A stretch of DNA of 64,000 bases from Lumbricus rubellus (GCA_945859605.1 OX243814.1:35419452-35483451), one strand, 5' to 3'. Counted from the stretch's first letter, positions 1-12,599 are shown. The notes: generated by a model from the sequence alone, not told the origin. Program-made: numbers and translations.

Positions 1-58
1 GATTAGAATCGAATCTACGCATAGTGTCTCAACCGTTCACTATAAGGCGCAGGATATA

Positions 59-1064
59 CAGGGTGGGCCAAAAAAAGTGAGAACATCGCGTAAAAAGTAG
101 TATAATTGCATCAAAGCTTGTTTAACTGTATCCAAAATAGCTTAAATTCTTTGCTTATTCACTTACTTACCTATTTAGCTACATGATGTCTTTATTTCGA
201 CGCATTTTAAAGCAAAATTTACAACTCAAAACGCGTACAAGCGTGTAATCGGGCAGAAGCTCAATGAAAATGTCACTTTGAAACGCTTGCAACGCAATCG
301 GCAGCTACTTGAGCGGTTTCCTAACGAGAGAAGTGTACGATCGAAGCATCTGGTTTACCGACGAAGACATTCACCGATGCCACTCCAGTTAACTGTTTAT
401 TCCGTTGAAACAAAGAAAAATGTAAGTTCAGGAAAGTCGACTCATACGAGAACGTGACCATTTCAGCCGCGCGGTATCTTTTATATCAGTTGGTGTGTCT
501 TGAATGGGTAAAACTAATATTGTGTTTGTTGAACCAGGCGCCAAAGTAAACAGTGAATACTATTGTGGACATGATCTGAGACAAGGCGATATGTGATCGC
601 CATAACTGGACATTACACCAGCAAGATGGAGCTCCATCTCATACAGCGAAAAATACAATCAACTTTCTTTGGCAGGAGAATGTTAACTTCATCAAGCCAG
701 ACATGTGGCCACCGAACAGTTGTGATTTAAACACAGTAGATTATGCCATATGGGGTGCTTTGCAAGAAAAGTCTACCTTCGGCGAAAATTTACCACAGTT
801 GAGCAGCTCAAGTTGGCAATTAAAATCGAACCTCGAAGAATGAATAAATCTGGGACAGCGTTTTATTGACATGTAGTAATATAAACGAGTGGCGTTGACG
901 CTTAGAAAAACTCGTTTAGAAGCAAGGAGGACACATTGAACATGATTTCTGATTAGCTAAATACTTGGCAAACAAAAATATATGAAAACAATATAATTAA
1001 TTGAATTATATTTGTAAATAACTCGTATTCTACAAGGTGTTCTCACTTTTTTTGGCCCACCCTG
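59..1064 (+). mobile_element. Tc1/mariner-type transposon, degenerate
   Basis: The element begins CAGGGTGGGCCAAAAAAAGT and ends with the inverse of that sequence, and TA dinucleotides flank both ends (57-58 and 1065-1066), as expected for the IS630-Tc1-mariner superfamily. The interior (about 340-840) holds a decayed transposase. The two ends match the element at the right edge of the window, which lies in the opposite orientation. It is about 1.0 kb and non-functional because of multiple stops. Confidence 0.9.
340..840 (+). pseudogene. mariner-like transposase remnant
   Basis: Translation in shifting frames gives blocks typical of mariner/maT-like transposases: WFTDE near 350, VFVEPGAKVNSEYY near 525, a QDGAPSHTA-like block near 620, and MWPPNSCDLNTVDYAIWGAL near 700. 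In-frame stops and frameshifts interrupt it repeatedly, so no active enzyme is expected. The WPPNS-DLN-VDY signature places it in the IS630-Tc1-mariner group; I do not assign a clade. Confidence 0.85.
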
Positions 1065-1670
1065 TATATTATACGCAGAAGGAATTTATCCCTCAAGCGC
1101 ATAATATTGCACTCGGATATATTTTTATTCGCGAGTGGTCTGGCTAATCAAACCACGAGATCTACAATAGATCATTCAGCACACGACATACGTTTCAAAG
1201 CAGCCTCAATTTCATTCCTACATAACCCATCACTACCACCACCACCACCGCCGTCGTCTTCCACTGCATCATCATCGCATGTTGTATTATTATTATCTTA
1301 TTAGATGCTATAACAAAGCTGGTTGGTGTGTAAGTCTGTTTGGAGCGATGATCGACGAGGAGGAGAAGTCGATCGTCGTATTTTGATAGGTCAGAGGATG
1401 TATTTGTGTTTCTCTCTCATCTGTCACGAAACGCAAACAGCCGAAAATGATCGTCCGTCGGCGCTATGATATGGCCTACGAACCGTAAGCAATACCCCTA
1501 TCAGCAACATGGCCACGCATTGGTCTCGGTAGTAAGTCGCCTCTTCTACTGCGTGCCCCGTCGGAGGATGATGCTTGCGATCTGGCAACAGCTGAACGCC
1601 AATAGAATATCTGCAGCTGTAGAGTTTGAATCTCGACGCGAACTGCCACAACAGATCCTCCACGATAGAG
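1065..1670. other. No gene recognised
   Basis: This is non-coding spacer. The short open frames here have no recognisable domain, and a few CAC/ATC runs lie near 1230-1280. Confidence 0.5.
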
Positions 1671-1674
1671 AGGG

Positions 1675-1729
<55 letters not shown>

Positions 1730-1842
1730 GACAGACAGACAGACAGAGACAGACAGACAGAGACAGACAGACAGAGACAGACAGAGAGACACACAGACAG
1801 ATAGACAGAAAGACACAGACATGCAGACAGACAGACAGGAGA
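1671..1842. repeat. (GACA)n microsatellite
   Basis: A long run of GACA/CAGA units with interspersed GAGA. It produces spurious open frames on both strands. Confidence 0.97.
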
Positions 1843-2638
1843 GGAAATCGCTGAGTCTCTTTTCTCTTACTCACTCACCGACTCGTCGATCTCCGCTTAC
1901 ATACAAATTGACGTGCAAACACCGCAAGCAACAAAATCGAATTCGATACTAACGCGTTCAACGTTAATACCTGATCGCGAAACTCAATGACTCGTCATCG
2001 CTTCTCGTCATTCTGTCTGTTAGGTCTACTCTCGTTTGCTTTCCTTGCTTCTCATCTCGTGTTTTCTTACAACTCAGCTGCTCTTAGCATTATTTGCCAA
2101 TGATGTATCAGCAGAACAGACCTCCTTGAAAGCCAGTGTTCAAATATTGACCATGGCAGATCGATTCATATAGAAAACGAAAGATAGTTGAATTCACTTG
2201 TACGGTAACTTTAATTATTGTGACCTTGTGATGTAGGCTATGCACGTTATAGTCCAATTATACAAATAATTGAACTTGTAGGTTACATTACAATTCAATG
2301 CATACTGAAATATGATACATCATGTGTCGCAATGTAGGAATCTACAATGTAGTCTTTCGTGAGTAGGCTAGGCCCCTAGTCGGCTATAGGCTAGTTGGTT
2401 TAGGCCCACATTTATTGTTATTCTTACATGTAACACGCTTGAAGTAACTTACAAGATATTGGGTCTCTAGACTAAATAGACTATCTTTGATATTTCTTTG
2501 AAATTATGACTTCTGAAACAAATATGCCACATTTTATTTATAGACTGTCCACAAAACCTACCAGATTAAACATTCAAAGATCACAGAAAATTGCAGATTA
2601 GTAAAATCCGCACTTCCTAAATTGTACACAGTTAAACT
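1843..2638. other. No gene recognised
   Basis: AT-rich spacer without a convincing coding frame or repeat end. Confidence 0.45.
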
Positions 2639-3014
2639 CAGGTTTTTTACAGAAATTTGTAGAACTACACAACCAGCAAATTTGATCTAGTTTGGGTTTG
2701 TTAACGAAAATTTCTCACGACCTTTAGTCGTTTGTGAGAAATTTTTCCAACAAATTTCCCAAGTTTTCCCCGAAATATCATGTCGTATGAAATCTATTGA
2801 CCTTTTTTTATTTTAGTCATCCACTTGAAATTTGGCCTTCCTGCAAGCCCTTTGTTCCATTCCGCTTTTCCGTGGTAAACCGGCTGCAGTTACTTTTTTC
2901 CAACGATTAGGCCTATCACTATGCACAAGATTGCTTATAAAACTGCACAAATTCATTAATAATTTTAGGCCACAACTGCACATTTTGTGTAGAGCTGCAC
3001 GTTAAAAAGTCCTG
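2639..3014. mobile_element. hAT-like MITE (CTGCAC family)
   Basis: The ends read CAGGTTTTTTACAG and AAAAAGTCCTG. They match the ends of better-preserved copies at 20565-20737 and 53466-53722, including internal AACTGCACATTTTGTGTA blocks. The flanking 8-mers GTTAAACT (2631-2638) and GTTAGACA (3015-3022) look like an aged 8-bp target duplication (6 of 8 match). Confidence 0.65.
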
Positions 3015-3022
3015 GTTAGACA

Positions 3023-4231
3023 CTATAGGCCTATATGGGAAAGTTGTCCAAATTATGTTAAATAACAAATTCTTGTCACTTATGAAATGATTAAATTTAC
3101 TGCTTATGAAATAATTAGATTTAGGCTACCAGGCAACTTGGCACAACTTTTCACATAATAGGATTATGGAAATATTATATAGGCTAACTACGTTACCGAG
3201 ACTCCGGACACCGGACATTTTAGAGACTAAGAACCTCATCATACGGATAATTAGACCACAGTAGGCCTAGGCCTAATAACTGTTATAAGGATCTGATTCA
3301 TGTGAATTCAAACACATTTATACGAATTAGGCAAACAAACATAATGAAACATTCTACGAATTCGCACAACTTGTGTTGAAATTCCCACAGATTCAAACGA
3401 AGTGATAATTTGTAACACGTATACCAGGCCTCTAAGTAGATTCATTTAATTTCGCGACCTACATTTTGAATCTGTTGTTTTAAAGAGAAATGCCTAAGGG
3501 AAGACTTTCCGTCTCTAGTCATCCATAGATTGTAGGCCTATTTATATATGTGATGGTTTCGAGCAAATAAAATTTCAGACGATTTTATCTCATTTGCTGC
3601 TGTTTAGTGTTTACTGTTGCTCCCCGTTTGTTGCGTCTGAGAGCCGCTATGACGTCACCATTGTTTATGAGAGAATTATTGTCTTGTATATGGTTCGTAC
3701 AACGTGACGTATGGCCTACTACGTTAGCACCAAACGAGTTTCTTTGATTATGTTTATCGGGTCCAAGTAGGTCCATCAAACTATATCTATCGACTGCGCT
3801 GCCAAGATTATCCAGGCGCCCACGAATGCTGGACTCTGCAAATGTCCTAAATCGAGGTCACCATTGCATGTTGTGGAATGTGAGGTAGGCCTACACCATT
3901 TGTTTGGAAGATCCCATCCATGTCTAGAGGAGTGGAAAGTATAGTTTAACGACGCTGGTCAAATAATAATAATATAATTGTCACTCACAGTCTTTATGCG
4001 CCCTTCATTTGCAAGAGTTTCTGCTTTCACTCAATACATAAATAGGACGCGTAAACTTTAGGTTTACTCAGCTTAATACTATAATGCATGCGTGAGATAA
4101 TAATTGTGTTTACTGAAAGAAGCTGATGATCATGTGACCGGTATCGGTTATTTTATAATTATATGAAAATTTGTATAGCATGCACCATTGTGATTTGTGA
4201 TGCACAACGCAATTCATTCAATTAAAATTTT
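3023..4231. other. No gene recognised
   Basis: AT-rich spacer with many TAGGCCTA motifs. No coding exon or complete element is seen. Confidence 0.45.
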
Positions 4232-4600
4232 CTATAGCGCCTCTTCTAGTGGAAACTACTCAGAAGCACTCCCGACTCTAGCACGGCAAAAATGTGCAGT
4301 TTTGAGTTGAATAAAAATGTTTCAGTAAGAGCCCCAGGAAGCAGACATAGCTCCAGTGTATGCCCGTCCAGGACCACTGGGCCCACCATGGATAAGGCTT
4401 GATTCCGCATAGTTGCAGTTCGTGCGAACGGAAGCAAGATGACTCCCCCTTCTATGTAAGACGAAGTCATAAAAGACCTTGGGTACAAGTGTAGGCCTAC
4501 ATTATGCGATTTGATGTACAATTTGTACATGTAAGCCAAAGAATAATTGTACCGTTCAAGAAACGCTCTTGAATCGTTCAAAGAGTAAAACAATATTCGG
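4232..4600 (-). pseudogene. LINE 3' end with reverse-transcriptase C-terminus
   Basis: On the minus strand the translation carries ALSMVGPVVLDGHTLELCLL followed by a SETF..KL-like block. This corresponds to the 'FSVxGPxxWNxLPxxLR...FKxxLKTxLF' tail of CR1/L2-like reverse transcriptases. It then runs into the characteristic 3' tail (TATAGCGCC read on +), which is shared with the SINE and LINE copies at 17282, 29981, 31640 and 43505. It is 5'-truncated and decayed. Confidence 0.7.
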
Positions 4601-4769
4601 AAGAAATTCCTGTGTTGGAGTTCGAAAGAAATTCCAGTTCCTTGGAAATCGAAAGTCGATGGAGTATTCGGTACTTCATGACATTGTAGGTTATGAACCC
4701 ACTGCGCCAGATGTAGGCTATGCATGTTTTGTTAGCACATTTCATGCATAGTAGGCCTATACATGTATG

Positions 4770-4890
4770 CATTCATTCATTCAGTCAGTCAGTCATTTTA
4801 TGGACCTATATAGCGCCCATGATGCAATGAACCTACTCAAGAGATTTCCCAGCCTAGCCACGGCAAAGAAAAATGACTTGATAGATTTCT
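4770..4890 (-). repeat. short CATT/CAGT run and LINE/SINE tail fragment
   Basis: An (ATTC)n/(AGTC)n run at 4770-4795 is followed by TATAGCGCC...CTACTCA...CCTAGCCACGGCAAAG, a fragment of the same 3' tail seen at 4232. Confidence 0.55.
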
Positions 4891-5674
4891 GAAACAAAGT
4901 CAGATGCAATAAACAGATAGTCCAAGCTTTAAGGGGAAGTAGTCTCTTATCCGTGTGCTAGCTCATGATTCCTGGCATAACCATACTTTCAATTTCGATT
5001 TACATTGCAGGGCATTGTACTGATCTACAATTGCATTGGAATAGGAAACCTACTGAATGCCATTGTTTGCTATTGTCTGCGAGCCTTTGTTGTTCAGTAT
5101 TGAATTGCATTGTCCTGCGTTGTAGGCCTATTGTGTATCGCACTGAATCTTTTACAGTTGCAGCGTACTGCATTAAATGTTCACAGAATGCAATCAATGT
5201 GACCTAAACTGTCGAATTGCATTGTCTTATCATCGTCGCCCACTGCAGCGTAGGCCTCGAAATGTATCACTGGTGTCTGGTCCTATTGCGAATAAAACGT
5301 TGTCTGGTAGATTCCGCGAAGAAACCGCCTTAGATCTCACACGGTGGTGTGCTGTTGGCGCTGCGAGAATTAGGAGGAGAAGATAGTAGTACTGTAGCTC
5401 TCTAGACCCTTTCCATCGAATCCGCATAAAATTCTGCGTCCTCTATACACACTCGCTGTTTATTCGGTTCCCCCGGCTCGACGGCCGCTACAGCCATTTT
5501 ACTGCTGTCATAAAACGATGGACTTTAGTTGAGTGCATTTAAGAACTCGGCTACTGCGGCTGCTAAGACCCCGCATGCCTCCTCAGAGTAACATCAGCTG
5601 AGGAGAGTACTAGGCCTATATGTTGTTATCAGTCGTCTATATGGCGCGAGGCCTCACCCCCCGAAGCCGTAGAA

Positions 5675-5708
<34 letters not shown>

Positions 5709-6853
5709 CCCGCAGCAGTACCTCCTCCTCCGTCCAAATGATCCCAGGCGTCGCGGTGTTCGACTTAAACAACGTGGCACTGTTGTTATTAAACTGCGCA
5801 AAGTCCACCGATTATTACGGCGGCACTTGAGATACGACCTCATCTGCATCTACTGCACCTTCTCCTTCTTCTTCTTCTTCTTTTCCGATGCTGCTGCCGC
5901 TGTTCCGTGGGTCTCTGCTGCTGCGTGCGAAGGATGTGCGATAAATCGGGCGCTTGATGACAATTGAGGTGGCTGAGGAATTTGAGAGAAAACGAGCGAT
6001 CTACTCCGATTCCGATTACAGACAGACCACTTACCGCAGAATATATTTTATTTGCTTTCATCATAACTTGGCAATTAGAAGAGTTGTAACAGCTGCTACT
6101 GCTGGTGCTGGTGTCTGGCGTGTACATTCGCACCGGTCGAAAGTCACTGTTAGCGAGAGAATTCTGTTGAATGGATATAGGTAAGTATAGTGATTCGATG
6201 TCCAAGTCAAGTCGATGTTTATGGAGTAATATGAATGGACCTAAACATTTAGTTTATAGGCTACGAGAACCTGGCTTTATCTTTCCGTAGACTTAAAAGT
6301 CTTAGATGCTATAGCTTTGCCAGACACTTCTGATGCAACGTTTTCCTAATAGCCCTGTTTACTACGACTTTGAAGTCTAAAAAATCACAATCAGACCCAG
6401 ACTTATACAAAATTAATTATTTATTAAAAACATCGTCAAGTCGGACAGTATTTTAGCGAATCTGTAGGCTACAATGACACATTAGGCTAGTTCATTCAGG
6501 CAAACTCTAGGCCTACATGCAGACTGCAGAGAGTTCCAAATAAATTCGTGAAAGTGTACAAAGTTCTTCATGCGAATTGTTTTTCTAAATGCCTGCCGCG
6601 TTTTGATTGAACCAACTCGATCAGAATTTTCAGAATAACACGCTTCCTGAGGGCCTCAAAAATGTAAAAAATGCATTCTACAGATGTTGAAGTCACTAGC
6701 ACACACAATCGCACACATACGCACACACACACTGGCGCGCGCGCGAGCGCACACACAGACTAGCGCACTGACACACACCAGCTTTTCAAGTAGCCTATAG
6801 TGGATGTAAAGTGTAATGTTGAGCGAATTTATACAATGCAAGACTTTTAAATG
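4891..6853. other. No gene recognised; (GT)n at 5677-5707
   Basis: About 2 kb of spacer. It contains a (GT)n run at 5677-5707, a short CTT run near 5866 and a CA/GCGC purine-pyrimidine stretch at 6712-6780. The region 5230-5990 is more GC-rich than its surroundings, but no frame shows a recognisable domain. Confidence 0.45.
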
Positions 6854-7008
6854 CAGTGCTTAAAGTGTAGAAAAAGAATTGCGTGGGCGCCCCTTCCTTT
6901 TCCACGCTGCGCTGGCCTAATAACGTAATAAGTGGCAGGACGGTGTGCAGATTTTAAAATAAGTGCATGGACGTTGTTCATGGCCGTCCAGCCACACTTT
7001 AAGCCCTG
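6854..7008. mobile_element. MITE, CAGxGCTTAAAGTGT family
   Basis: This is an inverted-ended element: CAGTGCTTAAAGTGTAG at the left, ACACTTTAAGCCCTG at the right. Relatives lie at 15225, 17636, 32201, 48563 and 52632. The flanks TTTAAATG and CTTTTATG match at only 5 of 8 positions, so the 8-bp duplication is tentative. The CAG ends suggest hAT. Confidence 0.7.
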
Positions 7009-7109
7009 CTTTTATGGAATTTATGGATGTCATTTCGGAAAAATTTCAAAATAATTCTTTGTGTGTATGCTGCGACCATGGCATGTCAATTGTCCATGGG
7101 ACTCCCCAT

Positions 7110-7260
7110 GTGGGGCGCGGTGGTGTAGTGGTGGCGTCGTTGTCGTGAAGTCGAAAGGTTTGAGGTTCGAATCCACTTCGCCGCGTAAGGACCTTGGGCA
7201 AGTTCTTCACTCACAATTGTTCAGCGCTGCGGCGTGAAATTTTGAACTGAATGCGCTGAA
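7110..7260 (+). repeat. tRNA-derived SINE
   Basis: The head reads GGGGCGCGGTGGTGTAGTGG (A-box-like) and has a B box GGTTCGAATCC at 7164-7174, followed by a body. A second copy lies on the minus strand at 29981-30182. It is a retroposon head, not a tRNA gene, because the acceptor arms do not pair. Confidence 0.75.
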
Positions 7261-7299
7261 GCATGCACACAAAGCTGTCGAATGTATTTCAAATAAAGG

Positions 7300-8940
7300 C
7301 AGGCATGTAAGGAATCTTCGGGAGACTATCAATAAGACCGACAGCAACGCTAAGCATTGTCTGAACTTGGGAAGTTTTAGCGAAGAGAGACTGATGGATG
7401 CATTGTATTATAAATTATAATAGACCTATTACGATAGCAGCGTTATTGAAGTCAACAGATATGACTGGACAACAGTGGACATCTGAGCATTCTCAAGACA
7501 AGAAGTCTACATGTATGTTTCCCTTAGTGCTCAACAGAATCTTGCCATTAAATAGCTTTCTCCCCCCAAAAACTTCTCATTGACATCAGCTGGTTAGTAA
7601 TAAAGTTAAGTTTCCCTTTTGATCCTACGACTCAACTCTACGCCCCTATGGAGTGAATCCCTGTTGTCTTTCTCACAGTTATTGTGGTCAGTTTATGACC
7701 CCATCAATTGTCGGCTATCGAAATAAAACGGACATTAAATCCGATGCCTGCATTTCCCAGCAGCTATTATAGGCAGATGGTTGCATCAAAGGCAGCGGTC
7801 ACAATAAAGATAGCGGTTGCAATGAAGGCAACGCCTGTAATTATCAAGGCAAGAGCTACAACAACAGCAGCTGTTGTAAAGTTAACGACAACGGTAAACA
7901 TTGCAATGACAACAACAGTAAAGTCTTATGCAATGAAGGTAACAATTGACGATGACAAGAAAGGGCCGACGAACTCTTGGCTGAGCATATAGTGTCTGCG
8001 TTAGGAAGCAGTGAAAGCAATAATAGCTTTTGTTTATTGTCTTAATTGCGGCGTGGACAAAGGAAGATCTGGGTGGATCATCCAAGTGTTAGTGCGACGA
8101 TGGCTCATATTGCGCGCACAAGTGGCTGATGGCCATCCACTGAAAGTCCACCACTAGAAATATCATATTCCAGGAAACTTTGAAGACATGGAAGCGCTCG
8201 TATAGGTCTTGAGAGCCGCACAGACAAAAGCATGTCGTAAAATTATGGTAAGGAAATAATCTGTTTTTTTCGTACCGTCATATCTGTCGTTTTATCCGCC
8301 GATATATTGCGAACAGTGAGCGACAGCAGAAGGAGATTATAGGAACAGCAAGACGAGCAAACAATAGGAAAGACAGAACGAAAATACGCAGAGCAACAAT
8401 AAAAGAAAAAGGTCAAATGAATTAAACGTTTAGTGTGCCAAAAGAAGGACGAAATGTGCGTTCTCTGGTGCACGGTTGGGAGACAGACAGAGAGATGGAT
8501 GGATGAATGGATGGGTGAATAGAAGGATGGATGGATAGATGGTTCTATAATGGATGGATGGATCGATAGACGGACCTACAGCCAGACAGATATACAGACA
8601 GACAGCAATGGACAGAGCTGCGTCACCGCTTAATGACAATAATTAATTATTAATAATTAATTTATTATCGATGGGGGAATGATGAATCCGAATGAAGGAC
8701 CAACAATCGTCGTCTATAATAATTTCCCCATTATAAATACAACCACTTGCTGCAGATTGTATATTGTCTTCCCGCAGGTCTGTCTGCCTGTATCTGTCTG
8801 TCTGTATCTAGGACACACAGACTGAACGACAGACTGAGTTAGCATCTGTTTAGGGCTAGATCTCCCTTTAGAGTCGTCTCCTATACTGTATATTTTTAGA
8901 CGGTCCTGTTACGTTTCGTACTGTTATGTAACAATTACCT
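7300..8940. other. No gene recognised; (GGAT)n at 8491-8575
   Basis: Spacer with a GGAT/GGAC microsatellite at 8491-8575 and an AT palindrome near 8640-8665. Open frames here look like chance. Confidence 0.45.
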
Positions 8941-8951
8941 CCGGAGGGTTC

Positions 8952-9274
8952 TAGGACAAAATGGTAGCGGACAAAATGGTACGGACAAAATGGTATGGAC
9001 AAAATGGTATTGGGACAAAATGGTATTGGACAAAATGGTACGGACAAAATGACACGGACAAAATGGTATGGACAAAATGGTATGGGACAAAATGGCACTA
9101 GGACAAAATGGTACGGACAAAATGGCGCGGACAAAATGGTATGGACAAAATGGTAGCGGATAAAATGGTACTAGGACAAAATGGTACGGACAAAATGGCG
9201 CGGACAAAATGGTATGGACAAAATGGTATGGACAAAATGGCATGGACAAAATGGTATAGACAAAACGGTACTTA
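8952..9274. repeat. GGACAAAATGGTA minisatellite, left arm
   Basis: About 20 units of a 12-17-bp repeat with core GGACAAAATGG and variable spacers (TAC, TATT, CGC, CACTA). The open frames through it are artefacts of the repeat. Confidence 0.95.
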
Positions 9275-9334
9275 GAGAAAATGATATCATAACATAACAT
9301 TTTTATTCGGCAACCAACTCATTCATTACATATA

Positions 9335-10542
9335 CACCGTGACTCAAAAAAAGTAAGCCAAATTGTTTTTCAGATATCTCTAAAGTCCGATAACATATCA
9401 CGCTAAAAGTTTCCAAATATTTAGAGAATTGGACCAAGAATATTATTCTAAAATTTCATGAGATAAAGTTGAACGGATAAAAAGTTATGAATATTTAAAC
9501 TTTATATACCGAAATTGCAGTTTACAAGCAATTTTCTGTCAGATTCAATAAAAAGTAAGCTAAACTGTTATTCTTATATCTCCAATGCCTGATAATTAAT
9601 CATACTAAAAGTTTCCAGATATTTAGAGAATTGAACCAAGAATAGGATTCCAAAATATCGTGTCATGAATTTGAACGGATAGAAATATATAAATATTTAA
9701 GCTTAATCTCCAGAAATGTCAGTTTTCTGCAAGTCTGTTATGGTGTTCGTTGCGGTTTCGATGCTTGATAGTTCCAAATTTTGGACTTCAGTGATCCTAG
9801 AGTAAAATTAAGGGAGTATATTATCGCAACGTTCTACTGTAACAACATCTTCCACCTGTTATCAGAAACATGTAGCCCCCGGAAGGCTGTTTTCTTTTTT
9901 CAACGGAACAGCGCCAGCCCACAAAGCCAAAGAAACCATCGAAATACTGACGCCAGACTTCATTTCTCCCACATTATGGCCTCCGAACAGCCAAGATTTG
10001 AATTCTGCCGACTGTAAAGTGTGGAGCGTGCATGATGCAAGACCGGGTCTATCAGACAACAATCCATGGCATAAACGATCTGAAGCAACGCTTGTTGGAA
10101 GTGTGGTATGGCCTGGACCAGAGGATATTCGACGATGCTGTTGCCTAATGCATGGCGCCAGCGCCTCCAGGCTTGCGTGCAAGCAGGAGGAGGACTTTTG
10201 AGCATGTTATTTAATTAAATAATCAAACCATACTGTCAGGTCATATTGTTAGTTCAATTCTCTACATATCTGGAAACTTTTAGAATGATTAATCATCAGG
10301 CATTAGAGATAACAAGAAAACATTTTATTGAATCTGACAGGAAATTGCTTGTAAACTGCAATTTCGGTATATGAAGTTTAAATATTCATAACTTTTTATC
10401 CACTCAACTTTATCTCATGAAATTTTGGAATCATATTCTTGGTCCAATTCTCTAAATATTTGGAAAATTTTAGCGTGATATCTTATCGGGCTTTAGAGAT
10501 ATATGAAAAACAATTTGGCTTACTTTTTTTTGAGTCACGGTG
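9335..10542. mobile_element. mariner-like element with doubled ends
   Basis: The ends are CACCGTGACTCAAAAAAAGT and its inverse, with TA on both sides (9333-9334, 10543-10544). Each end contains two diverged approximately 200-bp units in tandem, sharing blocks such as AGTTTCCAGATATTTAGAGA. The outer and inner units join near 9545 on the left and near 10345 on the right. A decayed transposase block lies at about 9900-10020. The element sits inside the foldback composite. Confidence 0.85.
9890..10030 (+). pseudogene. mariner transposase fragment
   Basis: Near 9960 the translation gives a WPPNSQDLNSADCKVW-like block, the Tc1/mariner WPPNSPDLNPVDY signature. Only this C-terminal piece of a transposase remains. 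Confidence 0.75.
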
Positions 10543-10549
10543 TAGTATA

Positions 10550-11240
10550 TACATCAGTTATCTAATATGTCGGCTCACCCAGGAGACCCAAAAGGGGCCA
10601 AAGGTCCCGTTAGCCAGGGCCACCTGAGAAAAATTAAGGTAGAAATAAGCAGCACGGCCGACTGGAAAATAAAGCAGCTTCATGAACAATAAATTCTTAA
10701 CTAGCATAATTATATTCAAAACAAAAAAGGTGAGTTAGGAGAGTGAAATAAAGTTAGTGCAGTCACATAGGCCTTCACGGAAACAAATGCACAGAAAAAA
10801 TGCACACTCCAAAATGAAGGTGTATTAACAGTATTTCCCCAGATTGCTAGAGGTTTATATTGCTTGCTGGATGTAGGCAGAAAACTCCCGTTTGAATAGA
10901 CGAAGAGACGGCAGGGAGCGAATATCAAGAGGAATACTATTCCATGTTCTTGGTCCAATAGGCCTACATTTTATAGATGTAAGCCTTGTATTAGTGCGGG
11001 CAAAGGGAACATCAAAAGAGTTAGTATTTCTTAAGCAACGCTCTCGAATATCAGCGCTGAATTTGAAATAATCTCTATAGGTAGAGCTCCGTTAGTTGAT
11101 TATGGGTATATCGATACATAAATATTCCAATCTGTAATTGCCTTATTTGATCTGGTTGTAGTATTTTTAGACCTAAGAATTCTGCTTTTGTGTGGGCTCC
11201 CTAATGGATTTTTGCAACAAATAGTACGGCCCGTTTTTAG
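10550..11240 (-). pseudogene. LINE reverse-transcriptase C-terminus and 3' UTR
   Basis: On the minus strand, in order: LQIGIFMYRYTHNQLTELYL, RDYFKFSADIR, ARTNTRLTSIKCRPIGPRTW, NSIPLDIRSLPSLRLFKREF. This matches the C-terminal region of non-LTR retrotransposon reverse transcriptases (FMYKY...; GPxxWNSLP...SxxxFKxxL). Stops and shifts break it. It lies next to the mariner inside the foldback composite. Confidence 0.8.
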
Positions 11241-11249
11241 ATGATAAGA

Positions 11250-12140
11250 ATATTCGAGAGGTTTGACTTATATGCAGATGCCCACAATGAGAAGACACAG
11301 AAGACACCATGTATGGAGAAAGTGGCACGGATAAAATGGGATTGAATTGCTCGTGTATGAAATAAAATTATAGCTTATGGCATAGGCCTATAACGACCGC
11401 AAAACTGTGCTGACTGAATAAGTCGCGGCAAAGAAAATTTTTTATCTGAAATTTTTTGGCCTGTGACCTTCCAAAGTTCGTTGGAATGTTCTACATCTTT
11501 ATTTCTATTAGGGCCTGCCTACTGTAGATCTGTGAATCCCACGACCCTGATGCGACCTGCTCCGATTTTCAACTTACCCCGGTAGCCTACTGCTTAATTT
11601 AGAGTTGAATATCTATTACACGGGTTTTCGCAAGGTCCACTCTTCTGAGACCATTCTGTCAGACTGTCACCATCATATAATTTAATAAATAACGTCACGG
11701 TATATTATTAGAGTTCGTGTAAGCAACTAAAAACTCTTATTATTTGGTAAAATATTTTGGGTAGTCACATATGGGTGGAGATACCCGCTCGGGAGATGCC
11801 TAGATTGAACACTGAACGTAACCCGATTTCCGCCTCAATCTGTCAGTCTCAGATATAGAGTTTTGCATTCGTGCCTTCTATGTGCAATGTGCATGTGATG
11901 ATGTGGGTCATTTTTACACTTATTAGTTTAGTAGTATACTGCTGACTGCTACAATGGGTCGCCTCAGCCCCCTGTTGCGTGGGGCACTAGGCACGAGCCT
12001 CGCGTGTCTGGACCAACGGCTTAACTTGCGCCCCATGTCACACTAATTTAAACCCTTCTGATTAGAATTACATAATATATATTAATTATATTGTATAGAG
12101 ACAGAGGAAGGGGAGAGAGAGATAGAGAGAGAGAATAGTT
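11250..12140. other. Foldback interior, nothing recognised
   Basis: Interior of the composite element; no open frame with a domain. A lone GCACGGATAAAATGGG near 11325 resembles the arm repeat. Confidence 0.45.
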
Positions 12141-12231
12141 AATGAGTTGGTTTTTTGAAGGGCCGCAACATAGATTTTTTAAATGTCTGAAATGGTTTCA
12201 GTCTAAGTCTCTAAGAATCTTTATCTCCAAG

Positions 12232-12577
12232 TATTATTTTGTCCATACCATTTTGTCCATACCATTTTGTCCATACCAATTTGTCCGTGCCATTTTGTCC
12301 ATACCATTTTGTCCATACCATTTTGTCCGCGCCATTTTGTCCGTACCATTTTGTCCTAGTACCATTTTATCCGCTACCATTTTGTCCATACCATTTTGTC
12401 CGCACCATTTTGTCCGTACCATTTTGTCCTAGTACCATTTTGTCCCATACCATTTTGTCCATACCATTTTGTCCGTGCCATTTTGTCCGTACCATTTTGT
12501 CCAATACCATTTTGTCCCAATACCATTTTGTCCATACCATTTTGTCCGTACCATTTTGTCCGCTACCATTTTGTCCG
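12232..12577. repeat. CCATTTTGTCC minisatellite, right arm
   Basis: Reverse-complement counterpart of the array at 8952-9274, with the same variant order, including the single GATAAAATGG variant. Confidence 0.95.
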
Positions 12578-12599
12578 GTCACCCCTCCGGTTGCCAGGC

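Larger units (their letters stand above)
8941..12590. mobile_element. Foldback-type composite with minisatellite inverted arms
   Basis: The two ends are inverted copies of one minisatellite array (8952-9274 and 12232-12577). The same variant units occur in the same order, so they arose from one array and not by independent expansion. Inverted similarity continues outward (CCGGAGGG near 8941 against CCCCTCCGG near 12590) and inward (AACCAACTCATT near 9311 against AATGAGTTGGTT near 12141). The interior carries a mariner element (9335-10542) and a LINE fragment. The design resembles foldback elements. No clean target duplication was found. Confidence 0.75.

Noticed and set aside
5620..6205. Overlapping frames in a GC-richer stretch
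   Set aside because: Frames overlap on both strands, include (GT)n and CTT repeats, and show no domain or splice structure.
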